Of a stretch of 64,000 bases of DNA, positions 51,994 to 63,660 are shown in pieces. Origin of the DNA: Cyrtodaria siliqua. Lineage: Eukaryota; Mollusca; Bivalvia; Adapedonta; Hiatellidae. Made by a program: the position numbers and the translations under genes. Location: NCBI GenBank assembly GCA_037043455.1, contig JAWPHD010011487.1, forward strand, positions 19,467-83,466. The letters are read 5' to 3'. Positions within the stretch are counted from its first letter, which is position 1; each line of letters begins with the position of its first letter. Below the pieces are notes generated by a model. The model saw nothing but the letters and a program-made list of their open reading frames with translations. It searched no databases and was not told the origin of the DNA.

Positions 51994-53234
51994 ATGGCGG
52001 ACGATAACAATCTGGAGCTTTCGGGTTCAAATCACACAGCCGGTGTTCCGCAAGGGTCTATTTTAGGTCCGATACTCTTCTTGATTTACATCAACGATAT
52101 TGTTACTGAAATCGACTCTAACATAAGTCTATTTGCTGATGACACCAGTTTACACTTGATTGTTGATAACCCTACTGTAGCAGCGAACACCTTAAACAAT
52201 GACCTAGATAAAATCAATTCCTGGTCCAAGCAATGGTTGGTGGATTTTAACCCTTCCAAAACAAAATCTCTCACAATTTCTAGGAAAATTTTCCGTCCAG
52301 CACATCCTACTCTACTCATGAACAATGTTAATATACAGGATGTCAAGCAACATAAACACTTAGGCGTAACAATATCCGACGACGGCAAATGGCAAGATCA
52401 TATTGCATCTATCACTAACCGAAGTGGCAACGTATTGGTATTCTTCGAAGCCTGAAATTCATTCTTAATCGCAAAACATTAGAACACATATACATTTCCT
52501 TCATAAGACCGTTATTAGAATATGGTGATGTTGTCTGGTGCAACTGCACCCAAGAACAACGTAATTCCATTGAAGCCATTCAAATCGAAGCAGCACGAAT
52601 CGTTACTGGCGCGACAAAACTGTGTAGTATAGCTAAATTGTATGACGAAACAAAATGGGAAACTCTTGATACTCGATGCAAAAAACACAAACTTATTCTA
52701 TTTTACAAAATGAAAAATAATCTTACCCCAAACTTCCTGTCAGAACTTGTTCCCCTCGACGTCAATGATCGTTCAACTTATAATTTAAGAAATAGTCAGA
52801 ATACGCAAATCATGCACGCACGAACGAGTCTCTATAGAGACTCATTCTTACCTTTTGTTATCCGTGACTGGAATGAATTGCCCCAAAGTGTAAGAGACTG
52901 TGAAACACTAATCAGCTTTAAAACCTGTCTTAAGGTCAGAGACAAACCACCTTCTTATTTTCTCACTGGATACAGAAAAGCTCAAATCCTACATACACGA
53001 CTTAGATTAGAATGCAGCGCGCTTAATGAACATCTTTTTAAGAAATCAATAATAGACAGTCCTTTATGTACATGTGGCACGCCAGAAACAACAAATCATT
53101 TCCTACTAGTATGTCCAAACTTCGAGGAACAAAGACGAACACACCTATCAAACTTACCATGTCAACGGTCTCAGCACAATCTCCTTTTTGGTTCTTTAGA
53201 ACTTTCTTATCAATTAAACGCCGATTTATTTTAG
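51994..53234 (+). pseudogene. LINE reverse transcriptase and C-terminal domain, one frameshift
   Basis: The first frame (51994-52455) has 'AGVPQGSILGPILFLIYIND' (motif B region), 'ISLFADDTSLHLIVD' (motif C, FADD intact), and 'DFNPSKTKSLTIS' with 'HKHLGVTISDD'. The reading frame shifts near 52440. The second frame (52443-53234) carries 'FIRPLLEYGDVVW', 'IQIEAARIVTGATKL', 'WNELPQSVRDCETLISFK' and 'CTCGTPETTNHFLLVCPNF', the typical post-RT region of jockey/CR1-like animal LINEs. The terminal Cys/His cluster resembles their zinc-knuckle-like end. Only the N-terminal endonuclease and early RT are missing. Confidence 0.85.
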
Positions 53235-53700
53235 AGTGTACAGAACTATATAATTTCCACCCGCAGATTTGCATCCTAATTCTAAAATAAGAGGCCAGTC
53301 AGTGCAGCGGGGGCTGTTGGGGTACACCGGTGTTGATTGTATGCGCATTTATTTACATGAGTTTTTCTTGTTCTCTTTTTCTTACCATTTATTTTCTCCT
53401 CGTTTTCCTCATAACATCTTTCTTAAAATAGCAGAATATGTAGCTCCTTAACGTTCTCATTTTTGTGCTCAGCTACACGTACTCAGCTACCATTCTGATT
53501 ATTTATCCTTGATTATCTATTCTGCTTTATTTTCTTACTTTTCATGATTAAAATATTTATGTTACTTAGCCATATCAAAATGTGACTTCTCTGAAAGGAG
53601 ATGAATTTATATAAGCTTTGATAAGCTTGTTTTCAGATCCTTACTATTATAATGTGTATATAATATATGTGAACATTGTGAAATAAATATTGTTTAAACC
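51994..53700 (+). mobile_element. 5'-truncated non-LTR retrotransposon with 3' UTR
   Basis: Begins inside the RT palm and runs to a 3' UTR (53235-53700) ending near GAAATAAATATTGTTTAAACC, where AATAAA is a plausible polyadenylation signal. 5' truncation is the usual outcome of target-primed reverse transcription. No target duplication was resolved. Confidence 0.8.
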
Positions 53701-53714
53701 AAATCACACATGCA

Positions 53715-53965
53715 CCACTGAGTTTCGTCTGTGTTTTCGGGCAATACACCACCTTCCCTCGGCCTCGTTTGTTGTCCAGATTGGGATTGAAACTGGGGGT
53801 TCTTTATCCTTCGAGCACCATAAAGAACCATAGAAATATATTCATTAGTAAGAATAAGGCAGGTTCTCAAATTCCTATCATATGTGTCCTCCTTCCCCTC
53901 TCTCTGGGGGGGCTCTAAATAAGGTATACCGGTAAAGTGTTGATCAGCCGAAAACTATTTTGTTT
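53715..53965 (+). mobile_element. SINE family B, head lost
   Basis: Contains GTGTTTTCGGGCAATACACC, CCTCGGCCTCGTTTGTTGTC, TCCTTCGAGCACCATAAAGA and the tail GGGGGGGCTCTAAATAAGGT with GTTGATCAGCCG. It matches, in the same order, the reverse complement of 56225-56530. Confidence 0.65.
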
Positions 53966-53979
53966 TTAATTCATCTTAC

Positions 53980-54540
53980 ATGTAACATTTTTTTCTAAAA
54001 TCACTATTCATCTATATATTTCAATTCTACAACTTGTTAACTATTTAAGTTGAAACAAAATCTGGTTACGGTAAACAAAAGATGTATCATTTTTTAATTT
54101 TCCTATGTGCCCTTCCCCTCTCTCAAGGGCGGCTCTAAATGACATATGTGTTGTTGATCCAACTTAGGCCAGAGTTATTTTGGTGTTTTTTTCCGGTTCT
54201 TAGACCCTCCGACCCAATTTTTGTAAGGGTTTTTTTTAACACAAAAGACTGGTAAGCAAAGTAACCGGGGATACCCATGTTTTGGTCCTGCATTTGAAAC
54301 CACCAGTGATCATGTTAAAAAATTAACGTAAAATTAGAAGTTTTATAGGTTTTTTTCTGATCATTGTTTCCACCATGTTCTGTTCAATTTATATTCTTAC
54401 AAAAAAAGTTCTATAGTCACTTTTTATTCATCTATTTCAACTCACCAACTTGTTACCTATTTAAGTTGAAAGAACAATATGTATGGTTAAACAGAATCTG
54501 TATCATTTTTATTTTCAGAGTCCCTGATGTCCTGAGATGC
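53980..54540 (+). repeat. Diverged direct repeat plus SINE B tail
   Basis: CAACTTGTTAACTATTTAAG then TTGAAACAAAATCTGGT at about 54030 recurs as CAACTTGTTACCTATTTAAG TTGAAAGAAC near 54450, with TGTATCATTTTT following in both. A SINE B tail (CAAGGGCGGCTCTAAATGAC) lies between them at about 54125. The layout suggests a ~420-bp duplicated segment. Confidence 0.55.
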
Positions 54541-55064
54541 TGGGAAACTGTACTGAAGTCACAAAATATGGGATGATTTTATTGAAACGAGTGTCTAGTC
54601 ACATATATATTATAATAAATTATAATAAATTGTTACAACATAATCAACAACTTAATCAGCCGAATCGGAAATACTTAAACGAACAAGAATAGAATAATGC
54701 GACGGTGTACAATATTATTACTATTTTTTTTGAATCATGAATACCTCATACGGACAGTTCTAGCATCAACTTCAAGAAAAATATGTCTAGTAACATTTGT
54801 GACTTGAGGGAAGGTTATTTGGACCCACTAATTTCGAAATTCCCAGGATCACCAGTTCAGCAAAATATCATATCAACATACATGTCTGACTGTTGACAGA
54901 GGTAGATCGATGGCGACTTTAACTGGACAGTTCATTGGAGTGGCTCAAAATAAGGGCTAATACGAAAATATAAATGTGTTTCTGTTAATCTAACCGACCA
55001 TGCCCAATTTCTTTATTGGATTAAAATGATGTTTTCTGAATTTTATTGGATTATAAAGTTTGTG
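54541..55064. other. Intergenic, nothing recognised
   Basis: AT-rich with a short TAATAAATTATAATAAATT repeat at 54610-54632. Confidence 0.4.
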
Positions 55065-55200
55065 GAATAACAGATGGCAGGAGGTGTATATTACTGGTTC
55101 TACCCAGAAAAGTGGGTGGTCTGTCTCCGCAAAAAAAAAAAAAAAGATACATGTATATATATAACCCCACATATGTTGAAAATGACTTGCACCATATAAA
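55065..55200 (+). mobile_element. tRNA-derived SINE, family A, 5'-truncated
   Basis: Starts AACAGATGGCAGGAGGTGTA, then GGTTCTACCCAGAAAAGTGG, TGGTCTGTCTCCGC, an A run and CCCCACATATGTTGAAAATG. Confidence 0.75.
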
Positions 55201-55229
55201 CAATACAGGCGGAGAGGTGCGCATATTAA

Positions 55230-55375
55230 AGGGACATGCAGCATTCTTTTTTTTTTAAACGCCAAAATGTTATAATTTAAATATATGCAAGCGTTAGTAA
55301 AATCAATTATTGATTAATCAATCGAGGTGCAAATTTTAATGCTTGATAAATACTTGATAAATCCTGTGTGTCCCT
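55230..55375 (-). mobile_element. TTAA-flanked MITE, family M1, copy 4 (short)
   Basis: TTAA lies at 55226-55229 and 55376-55379. The right terminus ends CTGTGTGTCCCT. The interior phrase ATCGAGGTGCAAATTTTAAT matches ATCGAGGAGCAAATTTTAAT of copy 2, near its right end. Most of the element is deleted. Confidence 0.7.
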
Positions 55376-55379
55376 TTAA

Positions 55380-55825
55380 TAAATAAAAACAATTATTGTA
55401 TGATGCAATTTAATTTTTTATGTAATACCCTTTATATTGGGATGTTTTGATGTAAATATTTGAAATATCTGATATCTGACTTGTTACATATTTTTTACTT
55501 AGTCATGAAAGATAATATTTAAGGCCTTAATATGTACCTTAAATGTTTATTGTTTACCATCGAATGGTGAGGCGGCATATGGTGTTAGTTATCTGTGCGT
55601 CTATATCCTTCCACAGTTTTTAACCAATCTTTTCGAAACTTTACATGATCTTTATCTATAGCATATCGATTTTGCATCAAAATAAAATTTATTTATGAAT
55701 ATATATTCTTGCATTGTACAATTTTCCACGGATTGTTTTCAGTACGGTCATTCAAGTCCGATGGGCATATTGAGTAATGGAGATGTTCGGTTGCCTTTTT
55801 TATATTTGTATACATTCTCATTTTC
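55380..55825. other. Intergenic, nothing recognised
   Basis: The ORF 55695-55877 spans into SINE sequence and is not a gene. Confidence 0.4.
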
Positions 55826-55940
55826 ACCTCTCACCGCTACGGGTTCAATTCCCACTGGGAGCTCAACTTGTAGGTGAGAAAGTGTCGATTCTTACAGATA
55901 GCAGAAAGTACACAGTACTGGTTCTACCCAGTAATTATGG
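55826..55940 (+). mobile_element. SINE family A, fragment with B box
   Basis: TCACCTCTCACCGCTACGGG, the B box GGTTCAATTCC, GTGAGAAAGTGTCGATTCTT, then TACTGGTTCTACCCAG. The A box and the 3' tail are missing. Confidence 0.75.
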
Positions 55941-56224
55941 CCTAAAATGTGCTATAATGACATAAAACACAATTCAACTTTAAAAATATAAAGTAAAAAA
56001 AATGGCCTTCTTTACTTTCCTTCGATGCTATCAGTATAAGTATTACGACAGTGTTTCGGTCTGATAAAAAATTCATCTTAGGTGTCAACCGACAAATGGT
56101 CTATATTTAAACTAATACAAGTAAGATGGGGCCCTCAAACCCTTTTATGTGTGGGCGATATATTCCACGGTTGATTCATCATACTAGCATGGGACAGGAA
56201 CAGTACATATGACAGTGCTGAGTG

Positions 56225-56530
56225 CAGTTGCGGATGAATTCATTTGAATATTTAACGGCTCATCAACACAGTACAGGTTATTTAGAGCCGCCCCAGAGAG
56301 AGGGGAAGGATACATAGGAATCCGGGAACCGTGCCCTGCTCTTATTATCGAATAGATTCCTACGGTTCTTTAACATGCTCGGATGATAGACCTATACGCG
56401 GGACCACCCGGTTTACGTCCCCATCCGACGGACGAGGCTAAGGGAAAGTGTCTTGCCCAAGAACACACCGACACAACTCAGTGGCACCACCTCCGGTTAC
56501 AAATCCGCTGCGCTATTGACTGCGCCAAGT
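56225..56530 (-). mobile_element. tRNA-derived SINE, family B, most complete copy
   Basis: The reverse complement runs from CTTGGCGCAGTCAATAGCGC (A-box-like) through GGATTTGTAACCGGAGGTGG, CTTGGGCAAGACACTTTCCC, GGTCTATCATCCGAGCATGT and CCTTCCCCTCTCTCTGGGGC to the tail GGCGGCTCTAAATAACCTGT with TGATGAGCCGTTAAAT. The canonical B box is altered. The same tail occurs three times in each 1681-bp unit and at 53900 and 54125. Confidence 0.75.
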
Positions 56531-58302
56531 TGCGGATGGCAATTAGACACTGGATAGTCTAGTCAAAAACACAGCAACAAATATATTATCTGAATATGTT
56601 TAAGAAAGTATGCTTGCAAGAGCTTTCAAAAATAGACTTTCATGATTTTAGTATGGGTGGGATGGGGATGGGGCGCATCCTTTTAAATCTCAGCTCAGAT
56701 GCCCTCCCGCTCCTTCTCTCCACACCAACTCCCATCTTGAACAGTAGCGATTGTTACGTACACTTTCCACATATGAGAGGGTGCCCAATAATACCCGCTT
56801 CATCGAATACGCGCCTGCAGTTCTTGCGAGGTCAGTCGAGCTCAAAATTACAGTTAAGTCAAACAATTCGTATTTTCGTGTACTTTTGATAAAGAAATAA
56901 CATGCTTTTCGTGACATGCAGCAAAATTCATGTAATGTGTGAGTTAAAACAACAATTCAAGTATCTCCTCGTATTTTATTTAACAAAAAACACACGGTTG
57001 TTGTCATTTTAATCGTATTCTAAAAATGGCATCTTTTAGAGTTATCGCCCCTCGCTTCGACATTTTACAAGGCGGGTCTGCATTTATCACGCAGTATAGC
57101 TTCTAAAAAAAAGTCGGTACACCCGAAAATCACGAAACTTAAAGCGGAAATGAAATTTCATGATCAAAAATTGTCACAATTTTCCAAATTATGTGTTTTA
57201 AAAAATTCAAAATGGCGTTGTTTTTGTTTTTTGACGTTGCCGAAAGATGACGTACTACTTTTCGTTGTCAATCGTGGTTGCGATATTTGAAAGATGTAGA
57301 AAAATATCAGGGCTGCTCCCCTACTGATAGTTCAACTGCAAACGCGTCACCAATACGTCATTTTAAACACGAAAAAAAAATGAAACTCAAAATTACGGCT
57401 TCTATAGACAATATTGGACTTAAAACGCTCAAAACCTATGTAAAACTATGAAAAAACTTATTTCTGAGCTTATTTTACCAACTGTAATCGGAAAAATGTC
57501 CCTAGGTACAAATCTGAGCGAGTCCTAATTACTGCACTCATCTCTTATAGGTATGAAAGCACTAATTAATTATTTTCCCCATATACACCAATGTTAAAGT
57601 TTCACATATTAATGATTTGCTGCAAATTCAACACAAGTATGGATAATGCAGCAGTGTAATGTTCATATAGAAAATTATTTTTCCACTTGAAAAAATCACC
57701 AGAAAACGTGGGGTCACAAGACATGTAAGAAAGTTCTTGTTTGTTTACTAAACAGGTCAAGGGTACAGCTGTTTTTATTGATCGCCTGTTTTCATTGCTC
57801 ACAAAGTGTAAGCATAGAGTCGAAATTTCAAAAAATGTTCATCAGTGATCCAGTAATACGCTTCTTATACATATAACCACAAAATCGAGTAGAAATGGGC
57901 AGTTTCCCCCTACTTATAATGCCCGTTTCCATCGAAAAAGGAGGGATTACTTTTTATTATAGGAACTACATTCGACTACACCTCGGAGGTTTACATGTAA
58001 TTGGTGGTGGTAAACCTATGACACTGCTTTATTACCACAATTACTGTATCTAAAAATAATACTTCATTTAAGTAATAAGATATTGATATTAAAATAAGAC
58101 TGAGATAAGTTTTAACATCTGGTTAAACAAATTCTGGATGAATACAGTGTATATCTGCATTATTATTTATTATATTTGCATTTGTGAAAATTAATTGACT
58201 TGAATATTGATGACAATATGAATAGTTGTAACACTATCAAGCGCTTTAATGTAATTTACCTAATATTCTACAATTTGTCATAGCTCTCTTTAATAGCAGT
58301 AT
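56531..58302. other. 1.8 kb intergenic, nothing recognised
   Basis: No coding or repeat similarity recognised. ORFs at 56596, 56690 and 57602 lack motifs. Confidence 0.35.
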
Positions 58303-58565
58303 TGTAGTAGTTTACTCCGGTATAACGTAGGAGTATATTTTATTACAACCTATTGAATAACTGTGTAAACAACCAATGGGAAGTATATACTGGGGTGTTC
58401 AGAAGCAGATGGGAGATTGTTAGAGATTGGGTTAGAGAATGTAGATATGTGTTTGACTGTAGAGTCTGTTAGAATTAATATACCACTATACGATCAGACA
58501 TTAAAATGGGGTAGCATTAAAGATTATTAAAGCGTGTATTTAAGAGTCTGAACTTGTTATTTATT
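58303..58565 (+). repeat. Putative 5' LTR
   Basis: Begins TGTAGTAGTTTACTCCGG and contains ATTAAAG-type signals near 58515-58530; it ends before CTGGTGACATGG, a plausible primer-binding region starting TGG. The call rests on position before gag only, since the 3' partner is not seen. Confidence 0.3.
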
Positions 58566-58785
58566 TATGCCCTGGTGACATGGACTTCTTTTGGTGCTAT
58601 CGTGATCAGGATTATGTGTTAATTCGACATAATTAACACTTCGAACTTGGTGTTGTGGGCAGCTTCTGAACATGTTTGTGGACAATAGTCGATCATAAAT
58701 GAACTTTGTTGACGGTTGGTGACAATTGTGCAATACGTGCAAGAATAACTGGCATATTAGACCACCGTGAGTTGCTCTAACAAAT

Positions 58786-59485
58786 ATGGCTGAACAGGCA
58801 GAGTTTGTAAATATGTTTAGGGTAATGGGTGACCAGCTTTCGGGGTTAACAACAACCATGGGGCTCAGGGTGTAGCCAAAGTCAGTACGCCATTTGAGGG
58901 GAAAAGCAAATTATTTAAGGATTGGATAAAACGTTTTGAGAAATACTCTTTGTTGGTTGGCATGGCAAATGACAGTATTAAATTGGTTGCTTATCAGGCG
59001 AGTAAGGGTCCCGTTAGTGATTTCTTGGTAAAGGTATATGGATGCAAAACCCTGCGCACACATGGGCACAAGTTAAAGCAAAACTTCAAACTCGTTTCGC
59101 TGAAGTTGTTGACCCACAACATGCACTTTTGTTATTACGCAAAGTCCTTCAAAAACGTAATGAGACAATTCAGGTATATGCCGAATGTCTTATTGCATTA
59201 GGTGATGACGCCTTTGCAGGTCAGGCAGAAGACATTAGGGATAGGCAGTTGATAGGGTATTTTATCCATGGTCTACATGGCGATGGAATGAAACTTCGAG
59301 TCATGCGAACCAACCCAAACACGTTGCAAGATGCTACTGCAACAACAGAACAGAACCTTAGAAAGAGGTTTCAGTTAAGGATAGGTCATCATTATCAGAA
59401 TGATGAACCGACACATGAACAGCCCATGGAAGTTGACCATTTAAGGAGGCAAAAATGTTCTTATTGTCATAAGAGTGGCATGTAG
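58786..59485 (+). pseudogene. gag: Retrotransposon gag, two frame breaks
   Basis: Starts ATGGCTGAACAGGCAGAG; an early stop falls near 58873. The capsid-like middle carries 'FKDWIKRFEKYSLL' in one frame, then 'TWAQVKAKLQTRFAEV' and 'LRKVLQKRNETIQVYAECLI' in the next, a pattern of animal gypsy gag proteins. The tail has 'MEVDHLRRQKCSYCHKSG', the start of a CCHC knuckle whose His-containing half is broken by a stop at 59483-59485. It would package element RNA; this copy is non-functional. Confidence 0.75.
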
Positions 59486-60000
59486 TAGACGAGTGTCGAA
59501 GGAAAAAACGAGAAGTAAGTGCTATTTACTGATAATAAAAAACCCCGTCGTACGCCGATCGACCGTACACGGTTAGTGTGCTGGCAGTGCCAAGCAATAG
59601 GTCACTTCGCCAGTGAATGCCGAAATGAGACTATTGGTCGAACGGACAGCAACGTCGGAGACTGGCTACGGGTCAGTTAAAAGATTTTCCGCTCCTCGCA
59701 TGTAGAAAGCCGGTGGGAGGAGAGAAATAGAAGCAAACCCACATTTAATATTGCATTAAACATCAAACCCAAATACTTGTTTGTTAAGGATCCAGAAACA
59801 AAAAACGTGAGGCGTTAATTGACACCGTGTCATTAATTCATCGAGACGTTTATGACAAATTTTTTAAACTAAATCAAAAAATTAGTACAACTCGTAAAGC
59901 TTATTAACAGTCTGTTACTGGTGGACCGCTTTCTTGCGATGGGAGCACAGAAATCATTTTTGAGATAGGGGTATCAAAATGAACCATATATTTTACGTGG
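59450..60000 (+). pseudogene. Zinc knuckles and protease remnant
   Basis: A second knuckle near 59578 reads 'CWQCQAIGHFASEC', a complete CX2CX4HX4C. Near 59805 'ALIDTVSL' lies where the retroviral-type aspartic protease has its DTG/DSG triad; the Gly is replaced, which would abolish activity. Frames change several times. Confidence 0.55.
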
Positions 60001-61400
60001 TCAGGGGCATGAATAGGAGAATAATAATAGGAAAAGATTGGTTGCTTTAAATGGAGTTCATATTTATTATGACCTTGGGTGTATTAGGGTCGCTGATGGT
60101 AAATATGTATCACTTCAGGAAGATAATTCACTTTCATCGAAAATTCGATAGAAGTCTTGAAAACTAAACTTCCACCTCAAACAGAGTAGTTTGTAATTGT
60201 CGAGTTAGGAAAAGTCCTAATTTTCAAACAAATAGTAAAACTTACCAAGTTTCAGCAGTTGAACTGTGGTTTTCTTAGCTATGAACCAGGTTTATAGTTG
60301 CAAATTCAGTAATTTTAAAAGTAAAAAAGAGATACAATTTTTCCTATTGTGATAACAAACACCACAAACAAAATGTTTACCTAAGGATGGGATAGTGCGG
60401 TTGCTAAAAATCGAATTCAACCTTAAAATCAACAATTCTAGTGTAACCTAAACGATCAAAATGGTGATCTTAGGAGCAAAGTGAATTTGATAGCGTTGGG
60501 TGCTTCCCCCGAATTTCCGAAACTCAAAATTAATTAAAATACTAAACAAATGCTGATCTGTTTGCACAGAAGATACTGATTTTAAGTCACACTGAACAGT
60601 CAAATGCAAATTGACACAAGTGGCCATGAACCAATTAAATTAAGGACTTAATAGAAACACTAAACAACCGAAAAATAGTTGATCAGGCAATAGAAGAGAA
60701 CTGTTAGATGCAAATATTATTTTCAGACAAATCTCCTTGGAGTTTCCGTGTAGGTCATCTTGTAGAAAATAGGAGTGTGTCTTAATGATTTGTGCTGATA
60801 GTTTTTGGGCTAAAAAATTACAAAAATCAAACGCGTATCTCTGCCATTGTAGTCGAACTTATAGGGGAAGCAAATTCAGTACAGAACTCAAATCAGGTTT
60901 TTAGCAAAGGCGGTCAATGAACGAAGTGACATTGAAAAGACAGCTATCGCATGTATAGAGTCTATTTCAGTTCAATGTCATGCCTTAGGTTTAAACTGCA
61001 AGTGACCAGTTATATTTCAAGAACTTATGCACACATTGAAAAGTATTTTAACGGTTAAGGCAACATCGTTTTAAAATTGAAGTTAAAAATGTAAACTTTT
61101 CTAAAAGCTGAGGACTGAGTATTTAGGCTTTGTTATCAATAGCGACGGAATTAAACCTAATCACAAAGAAGTGGAAGTATAAAAGCAATACCTGCGCCTA
61201 CCTGTGTAAAATAGGTACGCAGCTTTATTGGTATGTGCCAGTATTATCGTGATTTATTCCAACGTTTTCGAAAAAGCAAACCAATCATATGTCACAAGAA
61301 TATGACTAAATTTAAGTGGGACTCTAACTGTCAGGAGGCTTTTGAAAGTTTTGAAGACAAGTTTAGCATATTACCAATGTAGGTTACGCTGACCCAGGAG
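60001..61400 (+). pseudogene. Pol reverse transcriptase region, degraded
   Basis: 'IIIGKDWL' then 'GVHIYYDLGCIRVADGKYVS' near 60020-60110 match the linker between protease and RT in gypsy pol. The RT core from 60130 to 61080 is full of stops and the catalytic YxDD box could not be found. 'YLGFVINSDGIKPNHKEVE' near 61120-61175 is the RT palm/thumb border. Confidence 0.55.
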
Positions 61401-61807
61401 GGGAAAACATTCTATATCCTTTATACGGATGCAAGAGTCCAATTGCATAGAGCTCTTGTGACACAGTCGTTGATGAACAACTGAGGCTGTTCTGGATAAA
61501 AAATGAAAACCCATTCACTTTTTGTTCACAAGTTGAGGATACCCACTTTCTTTGGTCTACTATAGACGAAAGAAGAGCTTTTGCGATTCATTACGCCATG
61601 CAGAAGTTAGATCACGTTTTACAGGGGGCAACCTTCATAATTAGGTCAGATCACTTCTTGAAATCTGTTAGATTCCCATATGCAAATAAGAAATTCAAAT
61701 GGGGCTATGACTGCAAGTTGGAGTTCACAGGGAGTGACCAACAGTGTCGCAGAATGTTATCTCGTTTGCCCGTATATGCTGTACCCGAGGATTGCGAGGG
61801 TTTATGA
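61290..61807 (+). pseudogene. Pol RNase H region, degraded
   Basis: 'FKWDSNCQEAFESF' and 'FYILYTDA' (first catalytic Asp) near 61310-61430, then 'AIHYAMQKLDHVLQGATFII' with 'RSDH' and 'CRRMLSRLP' in the 61598-61807 frame. These are the successive RNase H landmarks of gypsy elements. Stops separate them. Confidence 0.65.
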
Positions 61808-62049
61808 CCAAGACTCAATGATAACACCTCTTAACCGTGTAATGCACTGAATTCGAACAGGTTTGAGCCCAAGGAGGTAGGTTGAGTGCAATGTTAATCT
61901 GAAGATCAGTTGCAAACCTTAGCTCGAACCTGGCTAGACATGTATCCTGAACAGGAAAAAGACGAAATTTTAGTAGAAATAAAGCTGGACTTCGAACTGA
62001 CAATTAACACCTACCTTAGCAAATAGGCATGTTATTCACGATGATATAT

Positions 62050-62830
62050 TGTACTATATCTCAAACGCCGATCTGATCCTATTTTTACGTCTCTATCTTC
62101 CAAGTCACTTAAGACCAGAGGTTATTCAGCAATATCATGACTCTAATGGTCATATGGAGTTGACAAGACATATGACGCAATTAAACAGAAAGTATTATTG
62201 GCAAAAACATGTGTAAAGAACTGCTAAATTATGTCTCTAGTTGTGTTACAACTTGCAAAAGATCAAACCTCCATGCAAGAAACTGATATACCTCCCTATG
62301 CATTTGCAAAATAGTTGTCGACGTTTCTGGCCCATATATCCAACATCACTGTCTGGTAACAAGTACATCGTAAGTTTTTATCGACCTATTTTCTAGCTTT
62401 CCCGAGGGCTTTTCCTGTACCAGATAAAAGTACTAGGAAAATCGCACATTTGATAATTGACGAAATATTTCCAAGATACGGGGCGTCAATTGCCCTGGTG
62501 TCTGATAATGGCGGGGAATTTATAAATAGAACGGTTAAAGAAACCCTGGCTACTTTGAACATTTATCATATTACTACGTCATATTACCATCCTCAGAGCA
62601 ACAAAATCGAACGGTACCACCCGTGTTAGGTGATATTTTTAGCAAAGAAATTGAAGGATAATTTGAATACATGGGATGTGTATTTGAAATCAAGCTTTGG
62701 CAGCAATTCGCTTTAATGTCAGTGAGTCGTTGACATTTTCACCATTCTTTCTATTATACAATGGGATGTCGTGTTGCCGATAGACACAATTCTCAAACCA
62801 CCGCAGAAAATATGCGGGTGAGGATATGCA
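62050..62830 (+). pseudogene. Pol integrase region, degraded
   Basis: The zinc-binding N-terminal part reads 'VIQQYHDSNGHMELTRHM' (HH of HHCC) and 'RKYYWQ'. The catalytic core shows 'IALVSDNGGEFINRTVKE' (second catalytic Asp) and 'YYHPQSNKIER' (Glu region). Further remnants of a C-terminal domain extend to about 63000. DDE integrases insert the cDNA; frame breaks make this copy inactive. Confidence 0.65.
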
Positions 62831-63660
62831 TAAAATAGCACTAGAACAACAGCATAAATCATTTCTCTTAGTTCATCAAAATCTTAAAAATGCCAAACGC
62901 CGACAACCAAATATGCAAACAAAAATAAAAAACTAGTCACTTTTGAAGTTGGTGCACTGTCTATTATAAAAACACAATCGAAAGAGCAAATTAGAAATCA
63001 AAATGGCGCCCATATTATCGCATTATCAAACAAACCACACCTGTCACAAACATTATCAAGATCTAGCCTGATGGAACTGTACCAAGGTCCACGTTCACCA
63101 TCTCCGCTAAGCTAATGTTGATGAGTTGCAGATACCTACATATAAGTTAAGTCGACCAATTAGGAAAGCTAACTATGTGGTTCCACCGATAAGCGATCAT
63201 AATTCCAACCCCACCTCAGATACCTCTGACAGTAATGCTGACGACGAACTACCATTAGCTAAAGTTGGTCAAACATTACCGCCAAGAACGTAATAATTCT
63301 GACGGTGAAATCTGACATCCCCTTTGATGGAATTAAGCAAAAGAACCCGTTCTCAAAGTAAACAAGCACATAACTGAGATCATGAAACACCTAATTATGA
63401 CACATATTTTCCTAATTTGACACGTGTTTCCAACCACACTTACTCCTCTTTTGTCACAGATGATAAGGAAATTGTGGAAACATCCATCTCATTTTCATCA
63501 GGTACATCCAAAATGATTGGAGTCAGATTCCGATAACATGTCAATTGGTTATTCAGATGAGCCAAATCAAAAGGGAAATGAGATTTCTGTTATCTCACGC
63601 AAGAAGCGTTTCTCACGGAAAATATCCGACAGACAGACAAAAAGTGAGAGAAAACAAATA

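Larger units (their letters stand above)
58303..63660 (+). mobile_element. Ty3/gypsy-type LTR retrotransposon, heavily mutated
   Basis: Order gag - zinc knuckles - protease - RT - RNase H - integrase on the plus strand is that of Ty3/gypsy elements. Every pol domain is interrupted by multiple stops and frameshifts. A possible 5' LTR occupies about 58303-58565. No matching 3' LTR was recognised before the window ends, so the right boundary is nominal. No envelope-like ORF is open. Confidence 0.75.

Noticed and set aside
57000..57400. Possible exon near ATGGCATCTTTTAGAGTT (57026)
   Set aside because: The frame closes quickly, and no splice donor or recognised motif supports it.
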